64,000 nucleotides of DNA from Doryteuthis pealeii (GCA_023376005.1 CM042157.1:65645036-65709035), one strand, 5' to 3'. Positions 55,018 to 64,000 are shown, counted from the stretch's first letter. Notes: generated by a model not told the origin, from the letters alone. Program-made: numbers and translations.

Positions 55018-55612
55018 TGGTTTGGTTTGTTTTACGGCATATCAACCTTGGTGGGTCATTTAATGCCAACAAAGTTGTGAAATAAATTCATTCTTAATGC
55101 ATAATACAATTTTGTTTATAAACTCATGTTTTTTCTATTCAAAATTTTCTATTCAACCCATAGATGGGACCCTAACAGGTAATACCACTCTGGGTCAGAG
55201 TAGACCAAGGAGCAATGGTGATGAAGGGGTGCTCCACATTCCCCAAACCTCCAAAACTGGAACCTCACCATCAGATAGAGTTTAACATCATTCCCAGGAC
55301 ATGTAGACCCTCAGCCACCGCCTTCTAGCACCCATATGATAAGAAGGATTGGAGGTTGCTATAGGGGCAATAGGGTTAGGAAAATCATATAGGTGCTAGG
55401 GCTTGACGTGGCCAGCCGATTGATCGGAGGGGGCCTCTCCAACCGCCCGTCTAGCCCAAGAAAAGCATAAAGTGGAATATTGCAAGTCATGGACTGCTCA
55501 GCCACCTGGGTTCTATCCTTAGGCATCATGGGTCGCCACTCACAGCCAACAGGGGAGTCTTACCCCTCTGCAGAGGTGCAGTCGGTGCATTCTAACGCCC
55601 CAGCCGACAGGG
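55018..55612 (-). mobile_element. ~590-bp dispersed retroposon, full-length copy
   Basis: Same order of segments as 17437-18028: LINE-like tail at the low end (TTTTACGGCATATCAACC ... CATTTAATGCC), TGGGTCAGAGTAGACCAAGG, CCTCACCATCAGATAGAG, CCACCGCCTTCTAGCACCC, CTTGACGTGGCCAGCCGATT and GGTGCAGTCGGTGCATTC at the head. It carries a deletion of about 20 bp near 55550. Confidence 0.75.
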
Positions 55613-55820
55613 CGAAAATTGACCTTGTGTTACATCCTGAAGGGGTTGGGTAAATATAAAAAGAGTTAAATCTGTGTAAGAAAGTGTGTAAGAACACGTG
55701 TGAAAAAAATCTCATAGAATCGGAAAAGACTGGCCATTCCTGGAATAGAGCAAATTTTTTCTTAAATAATAGAAAAATGGTAACTGGAGGCTTCGGTCAG
55801 CGATTCCCATGGAATAGTTA

Positions 55821-56313
55821 GAAAATTGGATTCACTCATACAAACAAGAATCACAAGCCAGAAGCTTTGAGAATAAAAGACATAGAATGCTTTGGGATAT
55901 TTAGATACATAAGTCACCTCTCTTGATCAGCAGACTAGATATAATTTTTGTCAAAAGAAAAGAAAAAAATCATATAATTAATTAGCCGTTGCGCAGACTA
56001 CAAGGGAAAATTGGATTCACTCATACAAACAAGAATCACAACAGAAGCTTTGAGAATAAAAGACATAGAATGCTTGGGATATTTAGATACATAAGTCACC
56101 TCTCTTGATACTCAAAAAAAAAGAAAAAAATCATATAATATAATTAGCCGTTGCGCAGACTACAAAAATTGGATTCACTCATCAAGAAAAGACATAGAAG
56201 CTTTGGGATATTTAGATCATAATCACCTCTCTTGATCAGCAGACTAGATATAATTTTTGTCAAAAGAAAAAGAAAAAAATCATATAATATAATTAGCCGT
56301 TGCGCAGACTACA
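55821..56313. repeat. Three tandem repeats of ~150-186 bp
   Basis: AAAATTGGATTCACTCATAC starts units at about 55822, 56007 and 56164. Each carries GAATAAAAGACATAGAATGC, ATATTTAGATACATAAGTCA and TTAGCCGTTGCGCAGACTAC. The second unit lacks GATCAGCAGACTAGATATAA and the third lost the AAGAATCACA part. In the deltex gene orientation they lie in the intron after the RING exon. Confidence 0.85.
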
Positions 56314-56576
56314 AGGGGAATCCGATGGATAATAAAAATATAGAAATATATCAGCAAATTTTACGAAGACTCCGAACGTTGTAGAACATGAAAGAAAAGT
56401 AAGTATCGATACTTACTAGAGAACATTTAATTTTTCTTACAAAGAGACTGGAAGGATTAAATAAAGGACGCATAATTGCTAGAGAATATCATATTATTTA
56501 ATTAGTATATTTTTAGCTTCCCATCAAGCTGAAATAGACATAATGTTGTTTTTATTAAGAAACCTTTTTTTTTTAC

Positions 56577-56937
56577 CTGCTGAACTCCGTCGAATATTTC
56601 ATAGCATAGAATATACATTCCACAACCAGGAAATCCTGGCAAGGAGTTTCTGTTTTTTTCTACAGTCATTACTCCTGGAGGTTGTAGTCCAGTTATTTGG
56701 CCATAGAGAGTCTGGCAAATTGGACAGCTGGGTCCACTTTGAGAGAAGCAATTGTCAATACAATCCGAGCAGAATGAATGGCCACATTTGTCCAAAGTCT
56801 TTTCGTCAGTAATATCACAGAGGCAAATGGGGCACTGGTCAGGTGAAGCTGTTGCACCAGAGGACGCTGCATCCTCTGCAGGCTGGTCTATTCCTCTCCT
56901 TCCAGATGTAATTGCTATTTCTGAATTGTTTCCTGAA
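56577..56937 (-). CDS. Deltex-type E3 ubiquitin ligase, RING exon
   Basis: A 361-bp minus-strand exon. The acceptor is a T16 tract and GAACAG just above 56937; the donor CAG|GTAAAA is at 56576. The frame enters in phase 2 and leaves in phase 0. About 120 residues: a Ser/Ala-rich start, then a C3HC4 RING (C-x2-C-x12-C-x-H-x2-C-x2-C-x11-C-x2-C; CPICLCDITDEKTLDKCGHS ... CPIC), then YGQITGLQPPGVMTV, NSLPGFPGCGMYILCYEIF and DGVQQ. RING followed at once by G.QP.G.M.......SLPG is the deltex DTX3/DTX3L arrangement and begins the DTC domain. Such proteins ubiquitinate substrates in Notch and ADP-ribosylation signalling. No stops or lost zinc ligands, so probably functional. The first and middle coding exons were not found. 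Confidence 0.9.
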
Positions 56938-56959
56938 CTGTTCAAAAAAAAAAAAAAAA

Positions 56960-57490
56960 TTTAATAATTCAAACCTGTGTAACATGGGGGGAGAGCCTTG
57001 AGTGTAACCTGATATGTAAATTAGCACAGAAAAGTTTTTAGCAAGAATCATGTGTTAGATGATAATGGAAAAGTTTAAGGATGAATCATCAATGCCACAT
57101 AGGGTTATTTCTATTGGCCAAGTTGTGGGACATGGTGAAGTGGGAGAGAAGATGAGTGAGAGGTGAGAATGTTGAGTGAGTTTGGAATTATGTGCTGAAA
57201 GAGCCAGACATGGGCTTTTGCTATCGGCAGTTGTGACTTTGGGGAAAAATAAAAATCTCATGAGAAAAAGAAGTGGCCTTTTGTTCTTACTAAAAACTCT
57301 AAACGGCACAAGGCATGATACCCCCGCATCAGCACCCCAAGTTGGTTTCCAAACTCCAAACATCCAGGAATTGTCAGCCAACTCCAGCATCGACTCAGCA
57401 ATGGAGATTTGAGCCTCACCAATGTAATACCGGTCCAGAGATAAGTATACAACTAATTATTTTTATATCAACACATCACTCCATCCGAAA
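56960..57490. other. Intronic-looking interval
   Basis: No repeat recognised. A 111-codon minus-strand frame (57055-57390) lacks any family signature or convincing splice context, so no exon is called. Confidence 0.4.
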
Positions 57491-57545
57491 ATGAGTGCCA
57501 TAAAGTAACACACGTTGACACGTTATCCCTCCATTCCGAAAGGAG
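57491..57545. repeat. Single diverged monomer of the 50-bp satellite
   Basis: GTGCCATAAAGTAACACACG, TTGACACGTTATCCCTCCAT, TCCGAAAGGAGGG aligns along its length with the 58431-58974 unit (about ten differences by eye), 0.9 kb before the array. Confidence 0.75.
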
Positions 57546-57547
57546 GG

Positions 57548-57645
57548 TTTCAGTTTGAGTTTTGTTTAACAGCATATCCACCTCTGCGGTTCATTTAATG
57601 CCAGAAAAGGTTATTTTGGATTTCAGTCTTGTAGGTAGTGTATTG
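57548..57645 (-). mobile_element. LINE (Jockey-like) 3' UTR fragment
   Basis: Reverse complement of the 40211 end: GAGTTTTGTTTAACAGCATA, CCACCTCTGCGGTTCATTTA, ATGCCAGAAAAGGTTATTTT, GGATTTCAGTCTT. It stops before the coding part. Confidence 0.65.
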
Positions 57646-57655
57646 CAGGACACCT

Positions 57656-57680
57656 TATATATATATATATATATATATCA
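57656..57680. repeat. (AT)n microsatellite
   Basis: Short AT run. Confidence 0.8.
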
Positions 57681-58023
57681 AAATATTCCAACAGAGGTAA
57701 GTACACAACAAATATTTCTTTATCAGCACATCGTCACTCTATATTGTTTTTTGTATTTTGTATTATATGCAGTTAAAGATGATGGAATGCAAGTCACCAG
57801 GATTTGCCATTGTTAAAATTCTAAACATATTTTCATGTATTTTTAATTGGTGTTTCTAAAAAAATTATTTTAGTTCCGTTATGAAACAGGTACTTCTGCT
57901 AGTATTTTATAAAATTTGACCTTACTTAAAAAAACTGTTATATCCCAAGATGTAGGAATAACAAATGATAACAAAAACAGTGAAATATGTTTAACATATA
58001 ACAATATTTGTTTTATTTATTCT

Positions 58024-58136
58024 GGTATTACATAATTACGATAAATAAATAAGAATTGCTGGGGTCGTTATTTTAATAGTCACCGGGTAGCAATTTATGA
58101 GGCAGGAGACCGGGACGCACTTCCTCATAAATTACC
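58024..58136. mobile_element. GGTAAT-family transposon, 113-bp deletion derivative
   Basis: TTTATTCT flanks both sides exactly (58016-58023 and 58137-58144). Only GGTATTACATAATTA and a trace of the interior (GATAAATAAATAAGAATT) remain on the left; the right arm is complete (GGTCGTTATTTTAATAGTCA ... CCTCATAAATTACC). Confidence 0.85.
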
Positions 58137-58334
58137 TTTATTCTCACTGACCAGGAATACAGTAGGATGAGTTTGGATAGAGTTTGACTATGTATCATGT
58201 GATACAGTTAAATATGATGGAATGCAATTATAGTCTATAAGTAATAATGAATGAATGAATGGTTCAAGGATAGGAGGAGTAGGAAGAAGAATTCTCAAAG
58301 TAGTGTTGACTAACAAGAAGTGAGCCCTTTTGGT

Positions 58335-58430
58335 TTGAATTCAGTTTTCCTTCTCCTCTTTCCCAAGAGTATAAGCACTATGCGTAATCCCAACAGCCTT
58401 GTCCAGAATTTGAACACTTATATATGCATA
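58335..58430 (-). mobile_element. tRNA-derived SINE, family B, inverted fragment
   Basis: Minus strand: TTCAAATTCTGGACAAGGCT, GGGATTACGCATAGTGCTTA, CTCTTGGGAAAGAGGAG, related to the B-box and body region of SINE B. Confidence 0.5.
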
Positions 58431-58974
58431 TGATGTAGCACACGTTGACACGTCATCTCTCCATTCGGAAACGAGGGCCATGATGTAGCACACGTTGACA
58501 CGTCATCTCTCCATTCGGAAACGAGGGCCATGATGTAGCACACGTTGACACGTCATCTCTCCATTCGGAAACGAGGGCCATGATGTAGCACACGTCGACA
58601 CGTCATCTCTCCATTCGGAAACGAGGGCCATGATGTAGCACACGTCGACACGTCATCTCTCCATTCGGAAACGAGGGCCATGATGTAGCACACGTCGACA
58701 CGTCATCTCTCCATTCGGAAACGAGGGCCATGATGTAGCACACGTCGACACGTCATCTCTCCATTCGGAAACGAGGGCCATGATGTAGCACACGTTGACA
58801 CGTCATCTCTCCATTCGGAAACGAGGGCCATGATGTAGCACACGTTGACACGTCATCTCTCCATTCGGAAACGAGGGCCATGATGTAGCACACGTCGACA
58901 CGTCATCTCTCCATTCGGAAACGAGGGCCATGATGTAGCACACGTCGACACGTCATCTCTCCATTCGGAAACGA
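58431..58974. repeat. 50-bp tandem satellite, 11 copies
   Basis: The unit TGATGTAGCACACGTTGACA followed by CGTCATCTCTCCATTCGGAA and ACGAGGGCCA starts at 58431, 58481, ... 58931. Units are identical by eye except one position, GTTGAC or GTCGAC. In order the units read T,T,T,C,C,C,C,T,T,C,C. The last unit ends at GAG. No open frame runs through the array with functional meaning. Confidence 0.95.
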
Positions 58975-59051
58975 GAGTGTATCGCAACACGTGCATTAAA
59001 TACAAATTTCAACTTCTACACCAGCCTCTCCCTGTAACCCATACCACATAA

Positions 59052-59280
59052 ATGTGGAGGGGCATGGTGCAATGGTTATCGTCATAAAGAATGGACATGC
59101 TGACATGAATTCAAATCCTGAATAAGATAGATTGCATTTAATATAGTACTAATACCCTTGGGAAAGGTATGAATCCAACTATTCTCCCTCCAGCTATGGG
59201 TAAATAGTAGGGCAGACTGGGCTCTTTAAACTTGGTATGGCAACCAGTCTAGGAGAAGGAAAACTCCGAATTCAAACCAA
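59052..59280 (+). mobile_element. tRNA-derived SINE, family B, good copy
   Basis: GTGGAGGGGCATGGTGCAAT, GGTTATCGTCATAAAGAATG, ATTCAAATCCTGAATAAG, CAACTATTCTCCCTCCAGCT, GGCAGACTGGGCTCTTTAAA, GGCAACCAGTCTAGGAGAAG. Confidence 0.75.
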
Positions 59281-59461
59281 AAGGGCTCTCTTAGCGTTAG
59301 TCAAAAAACTATTTTGAGAGCTCCTGCACACTTTCCTCCTCCTTCCCACCTCCTATGATGGAGGATCATTCAATGAATAAGGTACAAAGATACAGAATAC
59401 AGAATAAAAAGATACAAAATACAAACTCAAGTTTAAATGATATTACATTTTGCATTCACTA

Positions 59462-60130
59462 TATGATAGATAGATAGGTATAGGGATAGATAGATAGATA
59501 GAAAGATAGGAAAGACGAGATAGAAAGATAGGAGATAGATAGAAAAGATAGAACAGACCGAGATAGAAAAGATAGGAACAGACCGAGATAGAAAAGATAG
59601 AACAGACGAGATAGAAAGATAGGAACAGACGAGATAAAAGATAGGAAAGACCGAGATAGAAAAGATAGGAACAGACCGAGATAAGAAAAGATAGGAACAG
59701 ACGAGATAGAAAAGATAGGAACAGACCGAGATAGAAAAGATAGGAACAGACCGAGATAGAAAAGATAGGAACAGACCGAGATAGAAAAGATAGGAACAGA
59801 CCGAGATAGAAAAGATAGGAACAGACCGAGATAGAAGATAGGAACAGACCGAGATAGATAGATAGATAGATAGAAAGAACAGACCAAGATAGAAAAGATA
59901 GATAGATATATAAATAGGAACAGACCAAGATAGATAGATAGATAGGAACAGACAGATATATAGATAGATAGACAGATAGATAGATAGGATCAGACAAGAT
60001 AGATATTTAATGAATATACTGCGATAGATAGATAGATAGATAGATAGATATTTAATGTATACACTGAGATAGATAGATAGATAGATAGATGTTTAATGAA
60101 TAGAATGAGACAGACAGATAGATAGATTGT
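59462..60130. repeat. GATA array with a 25-bp minisatellite
   Basis: Between 59520 and 59870 the unit GAGATAGAAAAGATAGGAAC plus AGACC repeats every 25 bp, with many one-base gaps. Outside that, plain GATA tracts with TTTAATGAATA or TTTAATGTATACACTGAGATA spacers. The apparent 142-184-codon minus-strand frames are artefacts. Confidence 0.9.
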
Positions 60131-60172
60131 TTTGACATTTTTGGTTGATTTTTGAGTTTCCCTTCCATTTCA

Positions 60173-60567
60173 TTTTGTTTGTTTGTTTTGTTTTGTTTTA
60201 CAGCATATCAACCTCAGTGGGTCATTTAATGCCGATAAAGTTTTGAAATAAATCAATTCTTAATGGATAATACAATTTTTTATAAATACATTTTTCTATT
60301 TAACCCATAGATGGGCCCTAACAGGTACTACCACTCCGGGTCAGAGTGGACCAGGGAGCAATGGTGATGAATGGGGTGCTCCACATTCCCAAACCTAAAA
60401 CTGGAACTCACCATCAGATAGAGTTTTTAACGTCATTCCCAGGACATGTAGACCCACAGCCACCGCCTTCTAGCACCCATATGATAAAAGGGGTTGGGGC
60501 TTGCCATAAGGGCAATAGGGTTGGGACATCATATAGGTGCTAGGGCTTGACGTGACCAGCTGATTGA
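60173..60567 (-). mobile_element. ~590-bp retroposon family, 5'-truncated copy with 11-bp TSD
   Basis: CTTCCATTTCA is present on both sides (60162-60172 and 60568-60578). On the minus strand it runs from CAGCTGGTCACGTCAAGCCC to the LINE-like tail ending GTAAAACAAAACAAACAAAC. Target duplications of this size and the tail show LINE-type retroposition. The same insertion, with the same duplication, is at 63536-63927. Confidence 0.85.
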
Positions 60568-60619
60568 CTTCCATTTCAGTCTGTCTCCAAAGTAACAAAA
60601 TTCAAATATATTGAAAATT

Positions 60620-60842
60620 GGATAGATAGATAGATAGAAAGGAACAGATCGAGAATAGATGGACAGATAGATAGATAGAAAGGAACAGATCGAGACAGAT
60701 GGATAGATAGATAGATAGAAAGGAACAGATCGAGATAGATGGATAGATAGATAGATAGAAGGAACAGATCGAGATAGATGGATAGATAGATAGATAGAAA
60801 GGAACAGATCGAGATAGATGGATAGATAGATAGATAGACTGA
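60620..60842. repeat. GATA array with ~40-bp unit
   Basis: AAAGGAACAGATCGAGATAG followed by ATGGATAGATAGATAGATAG repeats about every 40 bp. It directly follows the donor end of the deltex exon copy on the minus strand. Confidence 0.9.
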
Positions 60843-60848
60843 ACATAC

Positions 60849-60976
60849 CTTGACCAATTAGCAGGTCCTGGCCAAGAGTTTGTTGAAGCTGTTGCGCCAG
60901 AGTGCTCTATATCTTTGAATGCTGTCCTATTCCTGTTTTTTCAGGGTTAAATGCCGGTTCTAAAATATCTGTTGGA
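60849..60976 (-). pseudogene. Deltex exon copy, frameshifted
   Basis: Bounded by an acceptor (TTTTTTCTTCAAACAG just above 60976) and a donor (CAAG|GTATGT at 60848). The start aligns codon by codon with the RING exon (PTDILEPAFNPEKTGIGQ versus SGNNSEIAITSGRRGIDQ). A one-base loss then shifts it, giving an in-frame TAG. In the other frame the DNA again matches SGATAS. The RING cysteines are absent. A decayed paralogous exon, or an assembly error in a hard region. Confidence 0.65.
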
Positions 60977-61114
60977 CTGTTTGAAGAAAAAGGAAAAAAA
61001 AATTTAATCAGTACAATGAAACAAAACAAAGTACAAAGATACAAAAAATAAACTCAAAATATGATCAGAAATGATACTTACATGTGCATTCATATACTAT
61101 CAAGATAGCGAAGA

Positions 61115-62503
61115 GACTGAGATAGATAGATAGATAGATAGATAGAAAGGAAAAGATAGAGATAGATAGATAGAAAGAAAAGATAGAGATAGATAGATAG
61201 AAAGGAAAAGATAGAGATAGATAGATAGAAAGGAACAGATAGAGAAAGATAGATAGAAAGGAACAGATAGAGATAGATAGATAGAAAGGAACAGATAGAG
61301 ATAGATAGATAAAAGGATAGATAGATAGTAGATATATAGATAGATAGATAGATAGATAGATAGGAACAACCGAAGACATAGATAGATAGGAGACTGAGAT
61401 AGAAAGATAATAGATAGATAGACAGACTGGATAGAAAAGATAGATAGATAGATAGATAGAAAGAACAGATCGAGATAGATAGATAGATAGATAGAAAGGA
61501 ACAGATCGAGATAGATAGATAGATAGATAAAGGAACAGATCGAGATATAGATAGATAGATAGAAAGGAACAGATCGAGAAGATAGATAGATAGATAGAAG
61601 GAACAGATCGAGATAGATAGATAGATAGATAGAAAGGAACAGATCGAGATAGATAGATAGATAGATAGAAAGGACAGATCGAGATAGATAGATAGATAGA
61701 TAGATAGATAGGATAGAATAGATAGAAAGGAACAGATCGAGATAGATGATGAGATAGAAAGGAACAGATCGAGATAGATAGATAGATAGATAGAAAGGAA
61801 CAGATCGAGAATAGATAGATAGATAGGAACAGATCGATAGATAGATAGATAGATAGAAAGGAACAGATCGAGATAGATAGATAGATAGATAGAAAGGAAC
61901 AGATCAGATGATAGATAGAAAAGAACAGAATAGAAGGAGATCGAGATAGATAGATAGATAGGAAAAGGGAAAGATCGAGATAGATAGATAGATAGAGAAG
62001 GAACAGATCGAGATAGATAGATAATAGAAAGGAACAGAATCGAGATAGATAGATAGATAGAAAGGAAAGATCGAGATAGATAGATAGATAGGAAAGGAAC
62101 AGATCGAGATTAGATAGATAGATAGAAAGGAACAGAATCGAGATAGATAGATAGATAGAAAGAACAGATCGAGATAGTAGATTGATAGAAAGGAACAGTT
62201 CGAGATAGATAGATAGATTAGAAAGGAAACAGATCGAGATAGATAGATAGATAGAAAGGAACAGATCGAGATAGATAGATAGATAGAAAGGAACAGATCG
62301 AGATAGATAGATAGATAGATAGATAGATGATAGATAAAAGGAACAGATCGAGATAGATAGATAGATAGAAGGAAACAGATCGAGATAGATAGGATAGAAA
62401 GGAACAGATCGAGTAGATAGATAGATAGAAAGGATCGAGATAAGATAGATAGATAAGAAAGGAACAGATCGAGATAGATAGAATAGATAGAAAGGAACAG
62501 ATG

Positions 62504-62538
<35 letters not shown>

Positions 62539-62642
62539 AAGGAACAGATGAGATAGATAGAATAGATAGATAGATAGATAGATAAGAAAGACAGGATAGA
62601 TAGAGATAGATAGATGATAGATAGATAGAAAGGAACAGATCG

Positions 62643-62673
<31 letters not shown>

Positions 62674-62740
62674 ATAAGAAAGGAACAGATCGAGATAGAT
62701 AGATAGAATAGATAGATAGATAGATAGAAGGAACAGATCG

Positions 62741-62775
<35 letters not shown>

Positions 62776-62788
62776 AAGGAACAGATCG

Positions 62789-62823
<35 letters not shown>

Positions 62824-62928
62824 AGGAACAGATCGAGATAGATAGAATAGATAGATAGATAGATAGATAGAAAGGAACAGATCGAAGATAGATACGATAG
62901 ATAGAATAGATTAGATAGAAAGGGATCG

Positions 62929-62963
<35 letters not shown>

Positions 62964-62976
62964 AAGGAACAGATCG

Positions 62977-63011
<35 letters not shown>

Positions 63012-63024
63012 AAGGAACAGATCG

Positions 63025-63059
<35 letters not shown>

Positions 63060-63075
63060 AAGGAACAGATCGAGA

Positions 63076-63108
<33 letters not shown>

Positions 63109-63152
63109 AAGAAAGATCGATAGATAGAAGATAGATAGAAAGGAACAGATCG

Positions 63153-63191
<39 letters not shown>

Positions 63192-63444
63192 AAGGAACAG
63201 ATCGAGATAGATAGATAGATAGATAGAAAGGAACAGATCGGATAGATAGATAGATAGATAGAAAGGAACAGATCGAGATAGATAGATAGATAGATAGATA
63301 GAAAGGAACAGATCGAGATAGATAGAAGATAGATATTTAATGTATACACTGAGAGAGATAGATAGATATTTAATGTATACACTGAGAGAGATAGATAGAT
63401 ATTTAATGTATACACTGAGAGAGATAGATAGATAGATGTTTAAT
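61115..63444. repeat. Large GATA/GAAAGGAACAGATCGA satellite array (2.3 kb)
   Basis: Units of GAAAGGAACAGATCGAGATA followed by 3-8 GATA repeats, about 30-55 bp per unit. 61115-61320 uses the variant GAACAGATAGAGATAGATAG. Many single-base indels look like assembly noise. The end has three TTTAATGTATACACTGAGAG spacers (about 63335-63425). The 503-codon minus-strand frame across it is a repeat artefact. Confidence 0.95.
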
Positions 63445-64000
63445 GAATAGAATGAGACAGACAGCTAGACAGGCAGACAAACAGATAGATTGTTTTGACA
63501 TTTTTGGTTGATTTTTTAGTTTCCCTTCCATTTCATTTTGTTTGTTTGTTTTGTTTTACGGCATATCAACCTCAGTGGGTCATTTAATGCCGATAAAGTT
63601 TGAAATAAATCAATTCTTAATGGATAATACAATTTTTTATAAATACATTTTTCTATTTAACCCATAGATGGGACCTAACAGGTACTACCATTCCGGGTCA
63701 GAGTGGACCAGGGAGCAATGGTGATGAAGGGGTGCTCCACATTCCCCAAACCTTCAAAACTGGAACCTTACCATCAGATAGAGTTTAACGTCATTCCCAG
63801 GACATGTAGACCCGCAGCCACCGCCTTCTAGCACCCATATGATAAAAAGGGGTTGGGGCTTGCCATAAGGGCAATAGGGTTGGGAACATCATATAGGTGC
63901 TAGGGCTTGACGTGACCAGCTGATTGACTTCCATTTCAGTCTGTCTCCAAAGTAACAAAATTCAAATATATTGATAAATTGGATAGATAGATAGATAGAA
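63445..64000. repeat. Second copy of the 60.09-60.65 kb segment
   Basis: From TTTAATGAATAGAATGAGAC through TTGTTTTGACATTTTTGGTT, the retroposon insertion (63536-63927), and CTGTCTCCAAAGTAACAAAA to the GATA start at the window end, it repeats 60090-60650 almost exactly, offset by 3363 bp. Confidence 0.9.
63536..63927 (-). mobile_element. ~590-bp retroposon family, duplicated copy
   Basis: Same 5' truncation point and same CTTCCATTTCA duplication (63525-63535, 63928-63938) as 60173-60567. It therefore arrived by duplication of the host segment rather than by a separate insertion. Confidence 0.85.

Noticed and set aside
57055..57390. 111-codon minus-strand frame upstream of the RING exon
   Set aside because: Tempting as an upstream deltex exon, but the residues resemble nothing in that family and no convincing acceptor/donor pair bounds it.
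58431..58974. CRISPR-like array
   Set aside because: The 50-bp repeats are contiguous with no unique spacers, and the genome is eukaryotic. It is a satellite.
59443..59997. 142-184-codon frames
   Set aside because: By-products of the 25-bp GATA minisatellite; amino-acid repeats follow the DNA period and shift at indels.
61904..63415. 503-codon minus-strand open frame
   Set aside because: It is the reading of GATA and GAACAGATCGA satellite DNA (Tyr-Leu-Ser-Ile repeats). A tetranucleotide lacking stops in a frame gives long frames without being a gene.

Overview
This is a gene-poor, repeat-saturated stretch of animal nuclear DNA. The evidence is: splice sites around coding fragments, non-LTR retrotransposons with zinc-knuckle C-termini, several tRNA-derived SINE families, Helitron-type elements (A|TC...CTAG|T), a mariner remnant, and long (AT)n, (GT)n, (CT)n and GATA arrays. 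The style suggests a marine invertebrate, most plausibly a mollusc and possibly a cephalopod. That placement is inference; no diagnostic single-copy gene fixes it.

The one host gene I can defend is a deltex-type E3 ubiquitin ligase on the minus strand. An exon at 56577-56937 carries a complete C3HC4 RING and the start of the deltex C-terminal (DTC) domain, with good splice sites. A terminal exon at 38704-38821 carries the end of a DTC domain and a stop codon. A DTC fragment at 54203-54254 and a frameshifted exon copy at 60849-60976 show that deltex sequence has been duplicated locally. The 3' flank of the terminal exon also appears to be repeated at about 60.1 and 63.5 kb. The middle DTC exon was not found. 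It should lie in the interval that contains an anomalous 9 kb block.

Layout. 0-5 kb: fold-back elements in AT microsatellites, a Helitron and a polypurine array. 5.2-7.9 kb: a complete non-autonomous Helitron. 8.4-11.6 kb: a Helitron, a dead LINE reverse transcriptase and another Helitron. 12-16.7 kb: nested SINEs, LTR and fold-back pieces. 17-24 kb: dispersed repeats, SINEs and LINE tails. 24-27 kb: (CT)n-bearing repeats with an embedded solo LTR. 28.6-34.3 kb: two members of a family with GGTAAT ends and 8-bp target duplications, one inserted in a LINE tail. 34.7-37.1 kb: an LTR, a mariner relic and a Helitron. 38.2-44.8 kb: a GATA array, the deltex terminal exon, duplicated blocks, and a 3.4 kb inverted-terminal-repeat element carrying a broken proline-rich reading frame. 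About 45.0-54.2 kb: sequence of different texture with almost no recognisable repeats. 54.2-64 kb: deltex exons among SINEs, a 50-bp satellite and GATA arrays, ending in a duplicated block.

Nothing here works as a multi-gene pathway. The interest lies in the deltex duplications, the GGTAAT transposon family (four insertions with exact 8-bp duplications), the Helitron families, the 3.4 kb element and the anomalous 9 kb block. All boundaries were read by eye; identities were not computed.
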